A stretch of DNA of 50,216 nucleotides from Sphingobium chlorophenolicum (lineage in GTDB: Bacteria > Pseudomonadota > Alphaproteobacteria > Sphingomonadales > Sphingomonadaceae), in NCBI RefSeq assembly GCF_000722875.1, contig NZ_JFHR01000037.1, positions 1 through 50,216 of the forward strand, written 5' to 3'. Below the pieces are notes generated by a model. The model saw only the letters and a list, made by a program, of their open reading frames with translations. It was not told where the DNA came from and searched no databases. Both the position numbers and the translations under genes were made by a program. Shown one piece after another: positions 1-8,601 of the stretch; positions within the stretch are counted from its first letter, which is position 1; every line of letters begins with the position of its first letter.

Positions 1-155
1 ATCAAATCTTTGACGGCCGCTATCGATGGTCTATTCTCATTCCTGGTCATGGTGGGGCTCCATTGGGGTTGGCGACTTTGAACATCACCAGCCTGCCATG
101 GCCGCTCAAATCCTCAATGGATTTTGCAGAACATCCCGCACACTACCAAAGCTGA
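1..155 (+). CDS. 3' end of an unidentified gene (cut by window edge)
   Basis: One plus-strand frame is open from the left edge to a TGA at 153-155 and gives about 50 residues with segments such as WSILIPGHGGAPLGLATLN. I do not recognise the family. It is the only frame here that reads in from outside the window for a sensible length. A separate 63-residue ORF in another frame (26-217) overlaps it and runs into AT-rich DNA, which makes that one less likely. The call rests on openness alone. Confidence 0.3.
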   Translation, partial: QIFDGRYRWSILIPGHGGAPLGLATLNITSLPWPLKSSMDFAEHPAHYQS

Positions 156-649
156 TGCAAGTCAACATGGTAAAAAATTCGTATGTTTTCCAAAGGCTTA
201 TGGCAATTTTTTGTTAACCTTTTCCGGAAACCAATATTGTTTCCGTAAGTAAACAACATGGATTTTAAGTATATCTTTGGATATATGACTTTGGAAAATC
301 ATAAAATATCTCATATTTTACTCTGATTATGATTTTCATCTACGTTTTCTGCGCAAAATAAAATTCAAAGTTACATGAATAATTATGGATTTTTATTTCA
401 ACCAAATGAAAGGCTATCATAGATCAATCGCACACCTATTTGGGCGCATGATTGGAAAGCGAAAGGGAAATTGCCTGAATGGCTAATACCTTCGTACTAG
501 ACTATTCGGGTCGCGGAATACGGACGACTTGAGCGGGAAAACCCGCTGGCGGCGCGGTACGCCGCGAATCAGCCGCGAATCATTGCCGGAAGATCGGCGC
601 AATTCAGCCGCTTACAAATGTCCCATTTCGGGAAAAACGCAAGCCCGCG
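156..649. other. AT-rich intergenic region
   Basis: About 490 bases without a convincing gene. The part from about 170 to 420 is strikingly A+T rich compared with the GC-rich surroundings. It contains small hairpins, for example GGAAAC/GTTTCC around 225-243 and TATATC/GATATA around 280-300. From about 430 onward the composition returns to normal. It may hold promoters for genes to the left, but I cannot assign any. Confidence 0.5.
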
Positions 650-1435
650 TTAATTTACGCTGATGCGTTGGCGGAAGGTGACATTCACCCGTTCCGACAA
701 CAGCAGATAGGGCAGCCAGATCGCGGCGCTGATCAGCACCTTCTTCACATTGCCCGTCAGCATGTCGAGCAACGCCGCGTCCACCGCATGCGGCACATTG
801 TCGATCCCCGCCACCAGCCGAGCGATGCTGAGCTGCGCCAGCAGATCGATGCCCCACACCATCACCAGGAAGCGCGGAAACAGAGGCACAAGCCGCAGCG
901 CCATGGCGAAGGCGAACATGTAAAGGCTGGACAGGATCACCACATCGGCCAGCATCACGCCGTAAAGTCCGATGAACCAGGGCGGGGAATAGCTGCCCAG
1001 GGCCGGAATGGCGCCAAGAAACTCCAGCGTCCGCACCGGCACGTTCAGCGCGATCCCCACCAGCAGCGACGCCATCACGCCATAAAGGCCGAATTGCGAC
1101 ATCTCCCGCGCCTTCAGGCAGTCGACCTTGCGCCAACGTCCCACCTGCGCCAGCCGAAAGGCGGGCTGGGCATGGACGCGCCCGGCGGGAAACAGCTTCA
1201 ACCCCAGCAGCAGCGAGCCGACTGGTGCGCCCACGACCAGCAGATAGGGCAGCAGGCCCGTTCCGGTCGTCCAGGGCGTATCTTGATAGGGCGTAGCGGG
1301 AAAGGCCAGCCGCAGGCCGCAGGCGAAGGCGGCGGCCAATATCCAGATGGCGACGATCCGTTCCAGATTGACCTGCATCGACAGCACGACGGCCACGCTC
1401 TTGCGATAGAGATGATCCTTGACCGTTCGCACCAT
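650..1435 (-). CDS. DUF2569-like integral membrane protein
   Basis: A 261-residue protein with several hydrophobic segments: roughly residues 25-45, 62-80, 115-135, 155-185, 190-210 and 230-245. The C-terminal run LLLSERVNVTFRQR resembles the end of DUF2569 (YdgK-type) proteins, which supports the family guess. Function is unknown; it should sit in the inner membrane. The ATG start is preceded by a strong AGGAGG about 8 bases upstream. It stands alone, with the AT-rich region downstream and a palindromic repeat upstream. Confidence 0.6.
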   Translation of the reverse strand: MVRTVKDHLYRKSVAVVLSMQVNLERIVAIWILAAAFACGLRLAFPATPYQDTPWTTGTGLLPYLLVVGAPVGSLLLGLKLFPAGRVHAQPAFRLAQVGRWRKVDCLKAREMSQFGLYGVMASLLVGIALNVPVRTLEFLGAIPALGSYSPPWFIGLYGVMLADVVILSSLYMFAFAMALRLVPLFPRFLVMVWGIDLLAQLSIARLVAGIDNVPHAVDAALLDMLTGNVKKVLISAAIWLPYLLLSERVNVTFRQRISVN

Positions 1436-1572
1436 GGAAACCGGACCTCCTCCGAATGCCGAGCCTGGCCGCGACTATCGGCCATGTTGGTAAATGGCCG
1501 GTAAATGCATGCCCAAGGTCAGGGGATGATATGGGGAGGTCAACGGAAAAGTTAAGGAGGAAGGGGCATAGT

Positions 1573-1705
1573 TCCCCTCCCGCTGGCGGGAGGGGTCAGG
1601 GGAGGTAATGTCGGATCGACGTCACTTCCAGCGGACAGGGCAGAAACTCGCTGCGCTCGCCCCTCCCCCTGCCCCCTCCCGCAAGCGGGAGGGGGCAGGG
1701 GGAGG
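1573..1705. repeat. Palindromic repeat family A, copy 1 (paired hairpins)
   Basis: Two GC-rich hairpins of the form CCCCTCCCGC...GCGGGAGGGG, at 1574-1605 and 1663-1705, lie either side of a core containing CAGAAACTCGCTGCGCTCGC. The second copy (5541-5670) has the same two-hairpin layout with a similar core (GAAGCTCGCTTCGCTCGC). It lies between two minus-strand genes. Confidence 0.75.
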
Positions 1706-1718
1706 ACTCTGCCGCCCT

Positions 1719-3350
1719 TCACTTCCGCGGAACCGTGATCCGGATGGTCGTGCGCCCGCCGATATTCTGCAGGAACACCTCGCCGCCCAGCATCTGTATC
1801 CGCCGCATCAGCGAGCGCGAGGGGACCGCTCCGCTCGATCCCAGCCGCGCCATATTGGGCACGCCATCATCGCTGACCTGCAGGGCGATGCGGTTGCCGT
1901 CCGGCTCCAGCACGAAATCCACGGCGCTGGCCCCCGCATGCCGCACCGCATTGGCGACGATCTCCCGCACGGCAAAGCTCAGTTCCCGGCCGATCATGGC
2001 GCTGGTCGCGCAATTGCCGTCCTCCACCTTCAGATTGCAGCTTATGCCCCATTGTTCGCCCAGCGACCGCACCACCATCGCCAGCGTTTCGGGCAGATAG
2101 GCGAAATCCTCCTCATCGACTTCAGGGTTGATGATCCAGCGGATGGTGGCGATCTGGTCCTTCGCGATGCGGTCGACATTCTCCACGACAAGGCGCGGCT
2201 CGACCGGCTGGCCGCCCAGCAGCGGTGCGATCTGGAAACGGATGCTGGCCAGCGCCTGCAGGACGCTGTCGTGCAATTCCCGCTGCAACCGCTCCCTTTC
2301 CCGCGCTCCGGCGATGACATGGGCAAGGTCCAGGCTGTTGCGGACGGTCAGTTCCTCGCAGGCGCTTTCGAAAACCCGCTGCGCGATGGCGGCATTGTCC
2401 TCATGACAGGGATCGTTCAGGCAGGCCGCGCCCACCGCTTCGAACGTGCCGATCGTCACCCGCACGGTCAGAACCGTATTAGCCTCCAGCACCGCCGTCC
2501 ACGCCTGCCCGCCCAGCGACAGTCTGCCCAAAGCGGCGATTCCGTCATCCGACAGACTGATCGACGCATTTCGGGACCGGTCGTGCCAGCCGGTCCCGGC
2601 CGCCAGCAGATCGCCGAAACCGGCGGATGGGGCCTCCAGCCCGTCACTGCCTGCGAAGCGCGGCTGTTCATGGCTGGCCATGCGGAACAGCACGGCGACT
2701 GCGTCAGCCCCGGTGGCCAGCCTCAGCGCCTGGAGCAGGAAGGGGCCATGATCGCTCCTCGGCGCGGGCAATTCGCCATGCAGCAGCCGCCTGTCCCCCT
2801 CATGTTCCAGCAGCGTTTCCCGGCGCGGGCCGAGCAGCACGCCCGTCACCAGGATCGCCACCGCCAAATAGCAGGCCCGAAGCACGACCCGTTCCGCTTC
2901 GGGTTCGGACGGCATCAAGGCGATGTCGTCGAACCATGTGGAGCCGATCGCGACCGCGCCGGCCACCAGCGCGACGAGCATGTGAAATCGCCGCCGCACG
3001 ATCAGCGCCACCTCCACCGCCACGAAGAAGCTGCCGGAGAAATAGGGGCTGTTGGACGGATTCGTCACCAGCAGCAGGGCGATGAACAGCAGCGTGTCCA
3101 GGCATATGACCGGCGCGCGGATGCGCATGTCCGTCACCCAGGATCGCGACGATAGATACACTGCCGACAGCGCCAGCAACAGCATGAGCAGGACCAGCAC
3201 ATGCTCCGCCATCTCCACCCAATGCCGGGCGCTGGAGAAGGCGAAGCTGACGACCGTATAGATGACCGCCAGCAGCAGCCGGGCGAAATCCAGCGTCCGC
3301 CAGGGACGAAGCGCCGACAAAGCGCGCATGTCCCAACAGCTCAAGCGCAT
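1719..3350 (-). CDS. Orphan sensor histidine kinase (HisKA_3/HATPase_c)
   Basis: 543 residues from the ATG at 3350; a GTG at 3386 is an alternative start. The N-terminal half has about six hydrophobic segments (to about residue 175), forming a membrane sensor. A middle region of about 150 residues follows, probably GAF-like. The dimerisation/phosphoacceptor helix ERERLQRELHDSVLQAL puts the phospho-His near residue 360, typical of NarX/DegS-type (HisKA_3) kinases. The ATPase domain has an N-box (REIVANAVRHAG, about 462-473) and a G1 box (SDDGVP, about 493-498). No response regulator lies next to it, so its partner is elsewhere. The signal is unknown. Confidence 0.8.
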   Translation of the reverse strand: MRLSCWDMRALSALRPWRTLDFARLLLAVIYTVVSFAFSSARHWVEMAEHVLVLLMLLLALSAVYLSSRSWVTDMRIRAPVICLDTLLFIALLLVTNPSNSPYFSGSFFVAVEVALIVRRRFHMLVALVAGAVAIGSTWFDDIALMPSEPEAERVVLRACYLAVAILVTGVLLGPRRETLLEHEGDRRLLHGELPAPRSDHGPFLLQALRLATGADAVAVLFRMASHEQPRFAGSDGLEAPSAGFGDLLAAGTGWHDRSRNASISLSDDGIAALGRLSLGGQAWTAVLEANTVLTVRVTIGTFEAVGAACLNDPCHEDNAAIAQRVFESACEELTVRNSLDLAHVIAGARERERLQRELHDSVLQALASIRFQIAPLLGGQPVEPRLVVENVDRIAKDQIATIRWIINPEVDEEDFAYLPETLAMVVRSLGEQWGISCNLKVEDGNCATSAMIGRELSFAVREIVANAVRHAGASAVDFVLEPDGNRIALQVSDDGVPNMARLGSSGAVPSRSLMRRIQMLGGEVFLQNIGGRTTIRITVPRK

Positions 3351-3536
3351 GGCGGATTCGCTCCGCCCTTTCGTAGCGTGATGCACATCCCCTGTTCGAC
3401 CCCGATATTTTATCTCTTTTCAGGTTGCCTCTTATGGAAAGGAAATCATGCCGCGGTCAAATGCCGATCCGCATATAACGAAGATAGTTGGACATGGGAT
3501 TGCTCGCGGCCCGAAATGAGGCCGCGATCCGCCATG

Positions 3537-5450
3537 TCAGCCGTGGAAATAATCGTAGATTTGCTGGGCCACCGCCTTCGAAACGCCCGGCGCCTTCAGC
3601 AGGTCTTCCAGCGCCGCGCTCTTCACCGCCCTGGCGGTTCCGAAATGCATCAGTAGCGCCTTCTTGCGGGAAGGGCCGACGCCCGGCACTTCGTCCAGCG
3701 AACTGACGGTAATCGCCTTGCTGCGCTTCTGCCGGTGGGCGCCGATGGCGAAGCGGTGCGCCTCGTCCCGCAGGCGCTGGAGGTAGAAGAGCACGGGATG
3801 ATTGAGCGGGAACATGATTTCCCGCCCGTCCGGCATATGAAAGACCTCCCGCCCTTCCCGGCCATGATGCGGCCCCTTGGCGATGCCGATCATGCAGACA
3901 TCCTCTATGCCCATATCCTCCAATATGGCGCGGGCGGCGGATAATTGCCCCTTGCCGCCATCGATCAACACCAGATCGGGCCATTCGCCGCTGTCGCGAT
4001 CCGGGTCTTCGCGGGCCGCCCGACCAAAGCGGCGCTCGAACATCTCGCGCATCATCGCGAAATCGTCGTTGGACGTTTCGGGATTCTTCATGTTGAACTT
4101 GCGATAGGCGTTCTTGCGGAAACCTTCCGGCCCGGCGACGACCATCGCGCCCAGCGCATGGGCGCCCTGAATATGGCTGTTGTCGTAGATTTCGATCCGG
4201 TCGGGCACGCCGTCCAGCCCGAACGTCTCGACCATCTCCTCCAATATCTTGGCTTGGGTGGTGGTCTCCGCAAGCCGCCGGTCGAGCGCCTCCACCGCGT
4301 TGCGCTGCGCCTGCTTGATCAGGCGGGTGCGGTCGCCCCGCCGGGGCACCTCGATCCGGACCTTCGAACCGATCCGCTCGGTCAGCGCCTGCGCCATCAA
4401 TTCGCATTCGGCGGGCGCGCGGTCGGACAGGATCAGCTTGGGCGGCGGCACCTCTTCGTAGAATTGGGCCATGAAGCTGCTGAGCACCTCATCCTCCGCC
4501 ACCTCCGCCGTGTGGACGGGGAAGAAGCTGCGATGCCCCCAATTCTGCCCGCCGCGAATGAAGAAGGCCTGGATGCACATGGCCCCGCCCCTGGTCGCCA
4601 GCGCGAAGATGTCGGCATCGCCCAGCCCCTCCGCATTGATGGCCTGACTGCCCTGGATGAAGGTCAGCGCCTTCAGCCTATCGCGCAGCACCGCCGCCTG
4701 TTCGAAGTCCATGGCGTCGGAAGCGGCCTGCATCGCCTCGCCCAGCTTCTTCTGCACGGCGGTCGACTTGCCGCCCAGGAAGTCCTGCGCGTCCTGCACC
4801 AGTTCGGCATAATGGGCGTCGTCGATCCGCCCCACGCAAGGCGCGGAGCAGCGCCTGATCTGATAGAGCAGGCAGGGACGCGAGCGGTTGGCGAAGAAGC
4901 TGTCGGTGCAGCTTCGGAGCAGGAACAGCTTCTGCAGGGCGTTGATGGTACGCGTGACCGATCCGGCGCTGGCGAAGGGGCCGTAATAGCGACCCTTATA
5001 TTTGCGCGCGCCGCGATGCTTCTGCACGCGGGGGAAGGCATGATCCTCCCGCAGCAGGATGAAGGGGAAGCTTTTGTCGTCGCGCAGCAGGACGTTGTAG
5101 GGCGGACGGAAACGCTTGATGAGTTGCGCTTCCAGCAGCAGCGCCTCCGCCTCGCTGTTGGTGGTGACGATGGTCATCGACCGGGTCTGCGCCACCATGC
5201 GCTGCAACCGCCTGGGCAGGCGGTCGACCTGGGTATAGTTGGTGACGCGGTTGCGCAGCGCTCGCGCCTTGCCGACATAGAGCACATCTCCGCGGGCATC
5301 CTGCATGCGATAGACGCCGGGACGCGTCGGCAGGGTCTTCAGCGTCGTGCGGATCGCCTCCACGCCCGCGTCTATGTCAGGCTGGCTGCCCGTGACGGTG
5401 AAGGCCGCCTTGTCTTCATGGAAACGATCGGGAGATTGCGGGCCGGACAT
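3537..5450 (-). CDS. uvrC: UvrABC excinuclease subunit C
   Basis: Makes both incisions around bulky DNA lesions in nucleotide excision repair. The 637-residue protein has the GIY-YIG nuclease at about 40-120 (GVYRMQ...LYVGKA), a UVR motif that binds UvrB at about 228-263 (MDFEQAAVLRDRLK), the RNase H-like 5' nuclease (IYDNSHIQG about 421-429; IDGGKGQ about 496-502) and C-terminal helix-hairpin-helix motifs (VPGVGPSRKKALL). Length matches the family. The frame stays open to an ATG at 5540, adding 30 residues with three cysteines. I prefer 5450 because UvrC homologues usually begin near here, although neither start has an ideal ribosome-binding site. Confidence 0.93.
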   Translation of the reverse strand: MSGPQSPDRFHEDKAAFTVTGSQPDIDAGVEAIRTTLKTLPTRPGVYRMQDARGDVLYVGKARALRNRVTNYTQVDRLPRRLQRMVAQTRSMTIVTTNSEAEALLLEAQLIKRFRPPYNVLLRDDKSFPFILLREDHAFPRVQKHRGARKYKGRYYGPFASAGSVTRTINALQKLFLLRSCTDSFFANRSRPCLLYQIRRCSAPCVGRIDDAHYAELVQDAQDFLGGKSTAVQKKLGEAMQAASDAMDFEQAAVLRDRLKALTFIQGSQAINAEGLGDADIFALATRGGAMCIQAFFIRGGQNWGHRSFFPVHTAEVAEDEVLSSFMAQFYEEVPPPKLILSDRAPAECELMAQALTERIGSKVRIEVPRRGDRTRLIKQAQRNAVEALDRRLAETTTQAKILEEMVETFGLDGVPDRIEIYDNSHIQGAHALGAMVVAGPEGFRKNAYRKFNMKNPETSNDDFAMMREMFERRFGRAAREDPDRDSGEWPDLVLIDGGKGQLSAARAILEDMGIEDVCMIGIAKGPHHGREGREVFHMPDGREIMFPLNHPVLFYLQRLRDEAHRFAIGAHRQKRSKAITVSSLDEVPGVGPSRKKALLMHFGTARAVKSAALEDLLKAPGVSKAVAQQIYDYFHG

Positions 5451-5540
5451 GCGGCAGAAATAGCGGGCCCGGCAAGGATCGCAATGGCGCTGGCGGATCG
5501 GCTCGACAAAATAGCGCGGGTTCGGGTGGATTACGGTCAT

Positions 5541-5670
5541 TCCCCCTCCCGCAGGCGGGAGGGGGTTAGGGGGTGGGCTTGCGCAACATCAGCGTTGTTT
5601 TGCAACGGCTAAGTCAGAAGCTCGCTTCGCTCGCGCCCACCCCTAACCCCTCCCGTCCATGGGAGGGGAA
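5541..5670. repeat. Palindromic repeat family A, copy 2 (paired hairpins)
   Basis: A hairpin CCCCCTCCCGC/GCGGGAGGGGG with the tail TTAGGGGGTGGG (5542-5577) is followed by a core containing GAAGCTCGCTTCGCTCGC. The inverted tail CCCACCCCTAACCCC and a second hairpin follow (5636-5669). The whole unit is an imperfect palindrome of about 130 bases. It lies directly against the possible upstream start of uvrC. Confidence 0.75.
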
Positions 5671-5722
5671 CGTCTTGGATTGGCCAAGCCAAGCCACAAA
5701 TGTCCCAAGGCAACCAGACAAA

Positions 5723-5762
5723 CAAAAAGGCCAGCGCGACGATCCGCACCGGCCCCTTTTTC
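5723..5762 (-). terminator. Probable terminator of the F0 ATP synthase operon
   Basis: On the minus strand, just past the stop of the b subunit, an A-rich run and GGGGCC pair with GGCC followed by a run of five T. The stem is interrupted and the loop is large, so the call is moderate. Confidence 0.5.
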
Positions 5763-5779
5763 CAACCTTCAAACAGGTT

Positions 5780-6406
5780 TCAGACGCTAGGCCCAAGGCC
5801 CTTGATCGCATCATCGACCAACAGCTTGTCGGCCTTGGCGTCATGGCCCTGCGCGATCAGCGATGCTGCTGCGCTGGTGGCGGCGCGGACGGCCTTTGTC
5901 CGGATGTCGGCGATAGCGGAACGTTCCGCCGCGCCGATCTTGTCCTCCGCCATCTTCTGACGGCGCGAGACGAGGGCGGCGGCATTGGCCTTCGCATCCT
6001 CCAGCAGCGTCGCCGCCTCATGCTCGGCCGACTTGCGCATGGCGTCGGCTTCGCCAGCGGCAGCCGTCAACTTGGCTTCATATTCCGCCTTCAGCGCTTC
6101 GGCTTCGGCCCGCAGCTTGGAGGCTTCCTCCAACTGCGTCTTGATCTGCGCGATGCGACCGTCCAGCGCGCCGCCGATCAGGCCGGGCACCTTCTTGATC
6201 ACCAGGATCAGGATGAACACCGCCATCGCCAGGCTGACCCAGGCCGTCGCATCCATGCCGACCGCCTTGGGGTCCGTGTGCGGAACCACGCCTTCATGGG
6301 CGACGGTGCCGACAGGTTCCATCCCTTCGGAATGGATCGCCTGGTTCAGGTGCGGAACGTCCGCCCCACCCTGCTCTACAGCGCTATGCTGTGCTGCCTC
6401 AGCCAT
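5780..6406 (-). CDS. atpF: F0F1 ATP synthase subunit b
   Basis: Peripheral-stalk subunit linking F0 to F1. Of 208 residues, the first 50 or so are a soluble, His/Glu-rich extension, followed by one membrane helix (about 52-72, WVSLAMAVFILILVI). A long Ala/Glu/Lys-rich helix (about 85-180) follows, typical of b-type dimerising stalks. GALDGRIAQIKTQLEEA resembles the alphaproteobacterial b rather than b' subunit. The start overlaps the end of the upstream b' gene by 8 bases, so the pair is translationally linked and probably forms a heterodimeric stalk. It is last in the F0 operon. Confidence 0.92.
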   Translation of the reverse strand: MAEAAQHSAVEQGGADVPHLNQAIHSEGMEPVGTVAHEGVVPHTDPKAVGMDATAWVSLAMAVFILILVIKKVPGLIGGALDGRIAQIKTQLEEASKLRAEAEALKAEYEAKLTAAAGEADAMRKSAEHEAATLLEDAKANAAALVSRRQKMAEDKIGAAERSAIADIRTKAVRAATSAAASLIAQGHDAKADKLLVDDAIKGLGPSV

Positions 6407-6893
6407 GGGCCAGTGCCGCCTTTACTGCGTTGCGGGCTGCGTCGTCCGACGCGTCCACGCCGGAAATGCGAGCCACCATGTCGCGCGCTGCGTCAGCGGC
6501 GACGGTTTCAATCTCTGCCATGGCCGCGTCGGACGCAGCCTTGATGCGGGCTTCGGCCGCGCCGATCTGGCTTGCGATCTCCGCATCGGCGGCCGCGAGC
6601 CTGGCTTCGGAGGCCTTGGCCGCTTCCGCCTTTGCCTTCGCCAGCATGGCCTGGGCGGCCCCGCGGCTTTCGGCGTCGCGGATCCGATAGTCCGCCTCCG
6701 CTTCATCGGCGCGGGCGAAGGCCGCCTTGGCCGCATCCAGATCGCCGGTGATCTTCGCGTCGCGCGCATCGGCCGTCGCCTGCACCTTGGGCACCATGCC
6801 CAGGCCGACGACGAAGAAAACGAAGCCGAAGGTCAACAGCAGCCAGAAGATCTGCGATGAATAGGTTTCGGCGATTTGCGCGATTTGAGGCAT
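6399..6893 (-). CDS. atpF2: F0F1 ATP synthase subunit b'
   Basis: Second stalk subunit, 164 residues. It has an N-terminal membrane helix (about 14-35, IFWLLLTFGFVFFVVGLGM) followed at once by VPKVQATADARDAKI and a continuous Ala/Glu-rich helix. This pattern is typical of the diverged b' found in photosynthetic and alphaproteobacterial enzymes. The position between c and b matches the order known for alphaproteobacterial F0 operons. Other names in use for this gene are atpX and atpG. It is separated from atpE by 88 bases carrying a hairpin. Confidence 0.9.
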   Translation of the reverse strand: MPQIAQIAETYSSQIFWLLLTFGFVFFVVGLGMVPKVQATADARDAKITGDLDAAKAAFARADEAEADYRIRDAESRGAAQAMLAKAKAEAAKASEARLAAADAEIASQIGAAEARIKAASDAAMAEIETVAADAARDMVARISGVDASDDAARNAVKAALAHG

Positions 6894-6933
6894 TTTTCGG
6901 TCCGTCCGATCAGGGCGCGGTCAATCAGAGGAC

Positions 6934-6966
6934 GGGCATGGATGACATAAAATCATCCGATGCCCG
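6934..6966 (-). promoter_or_regulatory. Intercistronic hairpin between atpE and b'
   Basis: GGGCAT-GGATGA pairs with TCATCC-(G)-ATGCCC around an AT-rich loop, with one bulged base. No T run follows on the minus strand, so it is not a classical terminator. The position directly after the c-subunit gene fits a structure that protects atpE mRNA or limits read-through. That would help supply c subunits in excess of b and b'. The role is inferred; the hairpin itself is plain. Confidence 0.6.
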
Positions 6967-6981
6967 CCCCAAAGCAGCTTT

Positions 6982-7209
6982 TTAGGCCACGAACACCAGG
7001 ATCATGGCGATAACGAACGCCAGCAGACCCAGAAGTTCCGCCGCGGCGAAACCGATGAACAGGCGGCCCTGCTGACCGTCAGCAGCGCCGGGGTTGCGCA
7101 GCGCGCCTTCCAGGAACGAGCTGAAGACGTTGCCCACACCGAGGGCGGCGATGCCCGCACCGATGGCGGCCAGGCCAGCACCGAGCAGCTTTGCGGCTTC
7201 TGCGTCCAT
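6982..7209 (-). CDS. atpE: F0F1 ATP synthase subunit c
   Basis: Proton-carrying ring subunit, 75 residues in two membrane helices. The Gly/Ala-rich first helix (GAGLAAIGAGIAALGVG) leads to the polar loop RNP (about 38-40). The second helix carries the essential carboxylate Glu58 within FAAAELLGLL. The ATG at 7209 is preceded by AGGGAG at good spacing. An in-frame ATG seven codons upstream would place that ribosome site inside the gene, so the shorter form is preferred. It lies between the a and b' genes. Confidence 0.95.
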   Translation of the reverse strand: MDAEAAKLLGAGLAAIGAGIAALGVGNVFSSFLEGALRNPGAADGQQGRLFIGFAAAELLGLLAFVIAMILVFVA

Positions 7210-7265
7210 GTCGTAAACTCCCTTTTCCAAACTCTAATCAAACGTGGGTGAAATAACGGAAAATC

Positions 7266-8051
7266 TTAGTGCAGGTTCTCGGCGTCGTTGATGTAGACCG
7301 AGGTCAGCAGCGCGAACACATAGGCCTGGATCACCGCCACCAGCACTTCCAGCGCACTGATGCCGATCATCAGGATGAAGCTGGCGCTGCCGACGGTCAG
7401 GCCGAAGCCGACGCCGGCGTTCGAAGCGTTGATGACGAAGCCCGCCAGCACCTTCAGCAGCACGTGACCGGCAGTCATCGCGACGAACAGTCGCAGGCCC
7501 AGGCTGAACGGACGCACCATGAACGAGATCAGCTCGATCGGGAAAATGACCGGGATCATCGGCAAGGGCGTGCCGTGCGGCACGAACAGCGAGAAGAAGT
7601 GCAGGCCATGCTTGTAGAAGCCCACCGCCAGCACGATCGAGAAGCTCATGATCGCGAGCACGCCGGTCGCGGTGAAATGGCTGGTGAAGGTGAAGGGGTG
7701 CAGGCCGACCAGGCCCAGCGGCAACAGGCCGAGCAGGTTCGCCAGCAGGATGAACATGAACAGCGAGAAGACGTAAGGGATGTACTTCTTGCCGCCCTCG
7801 CCCACATTGGCGATCAGCAGGCTCTTGATGAAGCCGGTCATATATTCGACCGCCATCTGCCAGCGGCCGGGGACCAGTTCCCGCTTCATGCCGCCGACCA
7901 CGAAGATCCACAGCACCACCGCCGCGGCCACCATGTAGAGGGCGCTGTTGGTGAAGGCGATGTTGAAGCCGCCCAACGACAGATGATCCGTACCGAACAG
8001 CGGTTCGATCGCAAACTGGTGCATCGGATCGATTTTGCCGGATTCTGCCAC
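7266..8051 (-). CDS. atpB: F0F1 ATP synthase subunit a
   Basis: Proton-channel subunit next to the c ring, 261 residues with five or six membrane helices. The essential arginine lies in FSLGLRLFVAM (Arg187), and the last helices contain the conserved ISALEVLVAVIQAYVFALL. The start has GGGG about 7 bases upstream. It follows atpI and precedes atpE, as in other alphaproteobacteria, where F0 and F1 genes are in separate operons. No F1 genes are in this window. Confidence 0.96.
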   Translation of the reverse strand: MAESGKIDPMHQFAIEPLFGTDHLSLGGFNIAFTNSALYMVAAAVVLWIFVVGGMKRELVPGRWQMAVEYMTGFIKSLLIANVGEGGKKYIPYVFSLFMFILLANLLGLLPLGLVGLHPFTFTSHFTATGVLAIMSFSIVLAVGFYKHGLHFFSLFVPHGTPLPMIPVIFPIELISFMVRPFSLGLRLFVAMTAGHVLLKVLAGFVINASNAGVGFGLTVGSASFILMIGISALEVLVAVIQAYVFALLTSVYINDAENLH

Positions 8052-8099
8052 GCTGGACCCCTGTAACGCCTAATCTCAAAGACTAAGACAAAAGCGTCC

Positions 8100-8423
8100 C
8101 TATTGATCGGGACGCTTCGTCGTCGTCAATCTGATGATGTTCCTGAACGCCGCCACGATCCCAAGACCGAGGAATGCCAACAGGAGCCATGGGGATGTCC
8201 GCAGAAAGTAGTCCAGAGTCCCACCAACCACGGCACCGCCAGCAAGACCGCCGATCAGTTCCGCGAGAACCCTGTTGCCCAGGCGCGACCCATCGTCCGC
8301 CTGCTGCACCTGTGTCCCCTGTCTGACCTTTTCGGCGCGTTCGGCCTGCGCGATCCGTTCCTCCAAAGAGGCGATCCGCGCATCTTCACCCGCCGGGTCC
8401 TGCCCCGGTGCATCCGCCGCCAT
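8100..8423 (-). CDS. atpI: ATP synthase assembly protein AtpI
   Basis: 107 residues: a charged N-terminal half (ARIASLEERIAQAERAEKVRQG, likely coiled coil) and two membrane helices (about 52-72 and 77-95). GGLAGGAVVGGTLDYFLRTSPWLLLAFLGLGI is characteristic of the AtpI/AtpZ family, which helps assemble the c ring or carries Mg2+ in relatives. A good AGGA ribosome site precedes the ATG. It is the first gene of the F0 operon. Confidence 0.88.
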   Translation of the reverse strand: MAADAPGQDPAGEDARIASLEERIAQAERAEKVRQGTQVQQADDGSRLGNRVLAELIGGLAGGAVVGGTLDYFLRTSPWLLLAFLGLGIVAAFRNIIRLTTTKRPDQ

Positions 8424-8601
8424 CGACCGTCCTTTCCGTCAAGCTTTTCAAACCCAACGTCAGGCGGCATGGCGGTTGCGGCTGCACCCGTCAAGGCGCG
8501 GCCCGTTTAGAAAGGGCTTTCCGGAGTGTCAACCGTCGTTGGACAGGAGAATTTTCCGTCCGAACGAAGCTGGCCGGAAAGTCCGCCAGCGGGGGGAAAA
8601 A

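Noticed and set aside
26..217. 63-codon ORF at the left edge
   Set aside because: Overlaps a frame that is open from the window edge and extends into AT-rich sequence; no family recognised.
3945..5612. 555-codon ORF opposite uvrC
   Set aside because: The minus strand encodes a clear UvrC; the plus-strand product is low-complexity (His/Arg/Gln rich) without motifs, as expected for antisense frames in GC-rich DNA.
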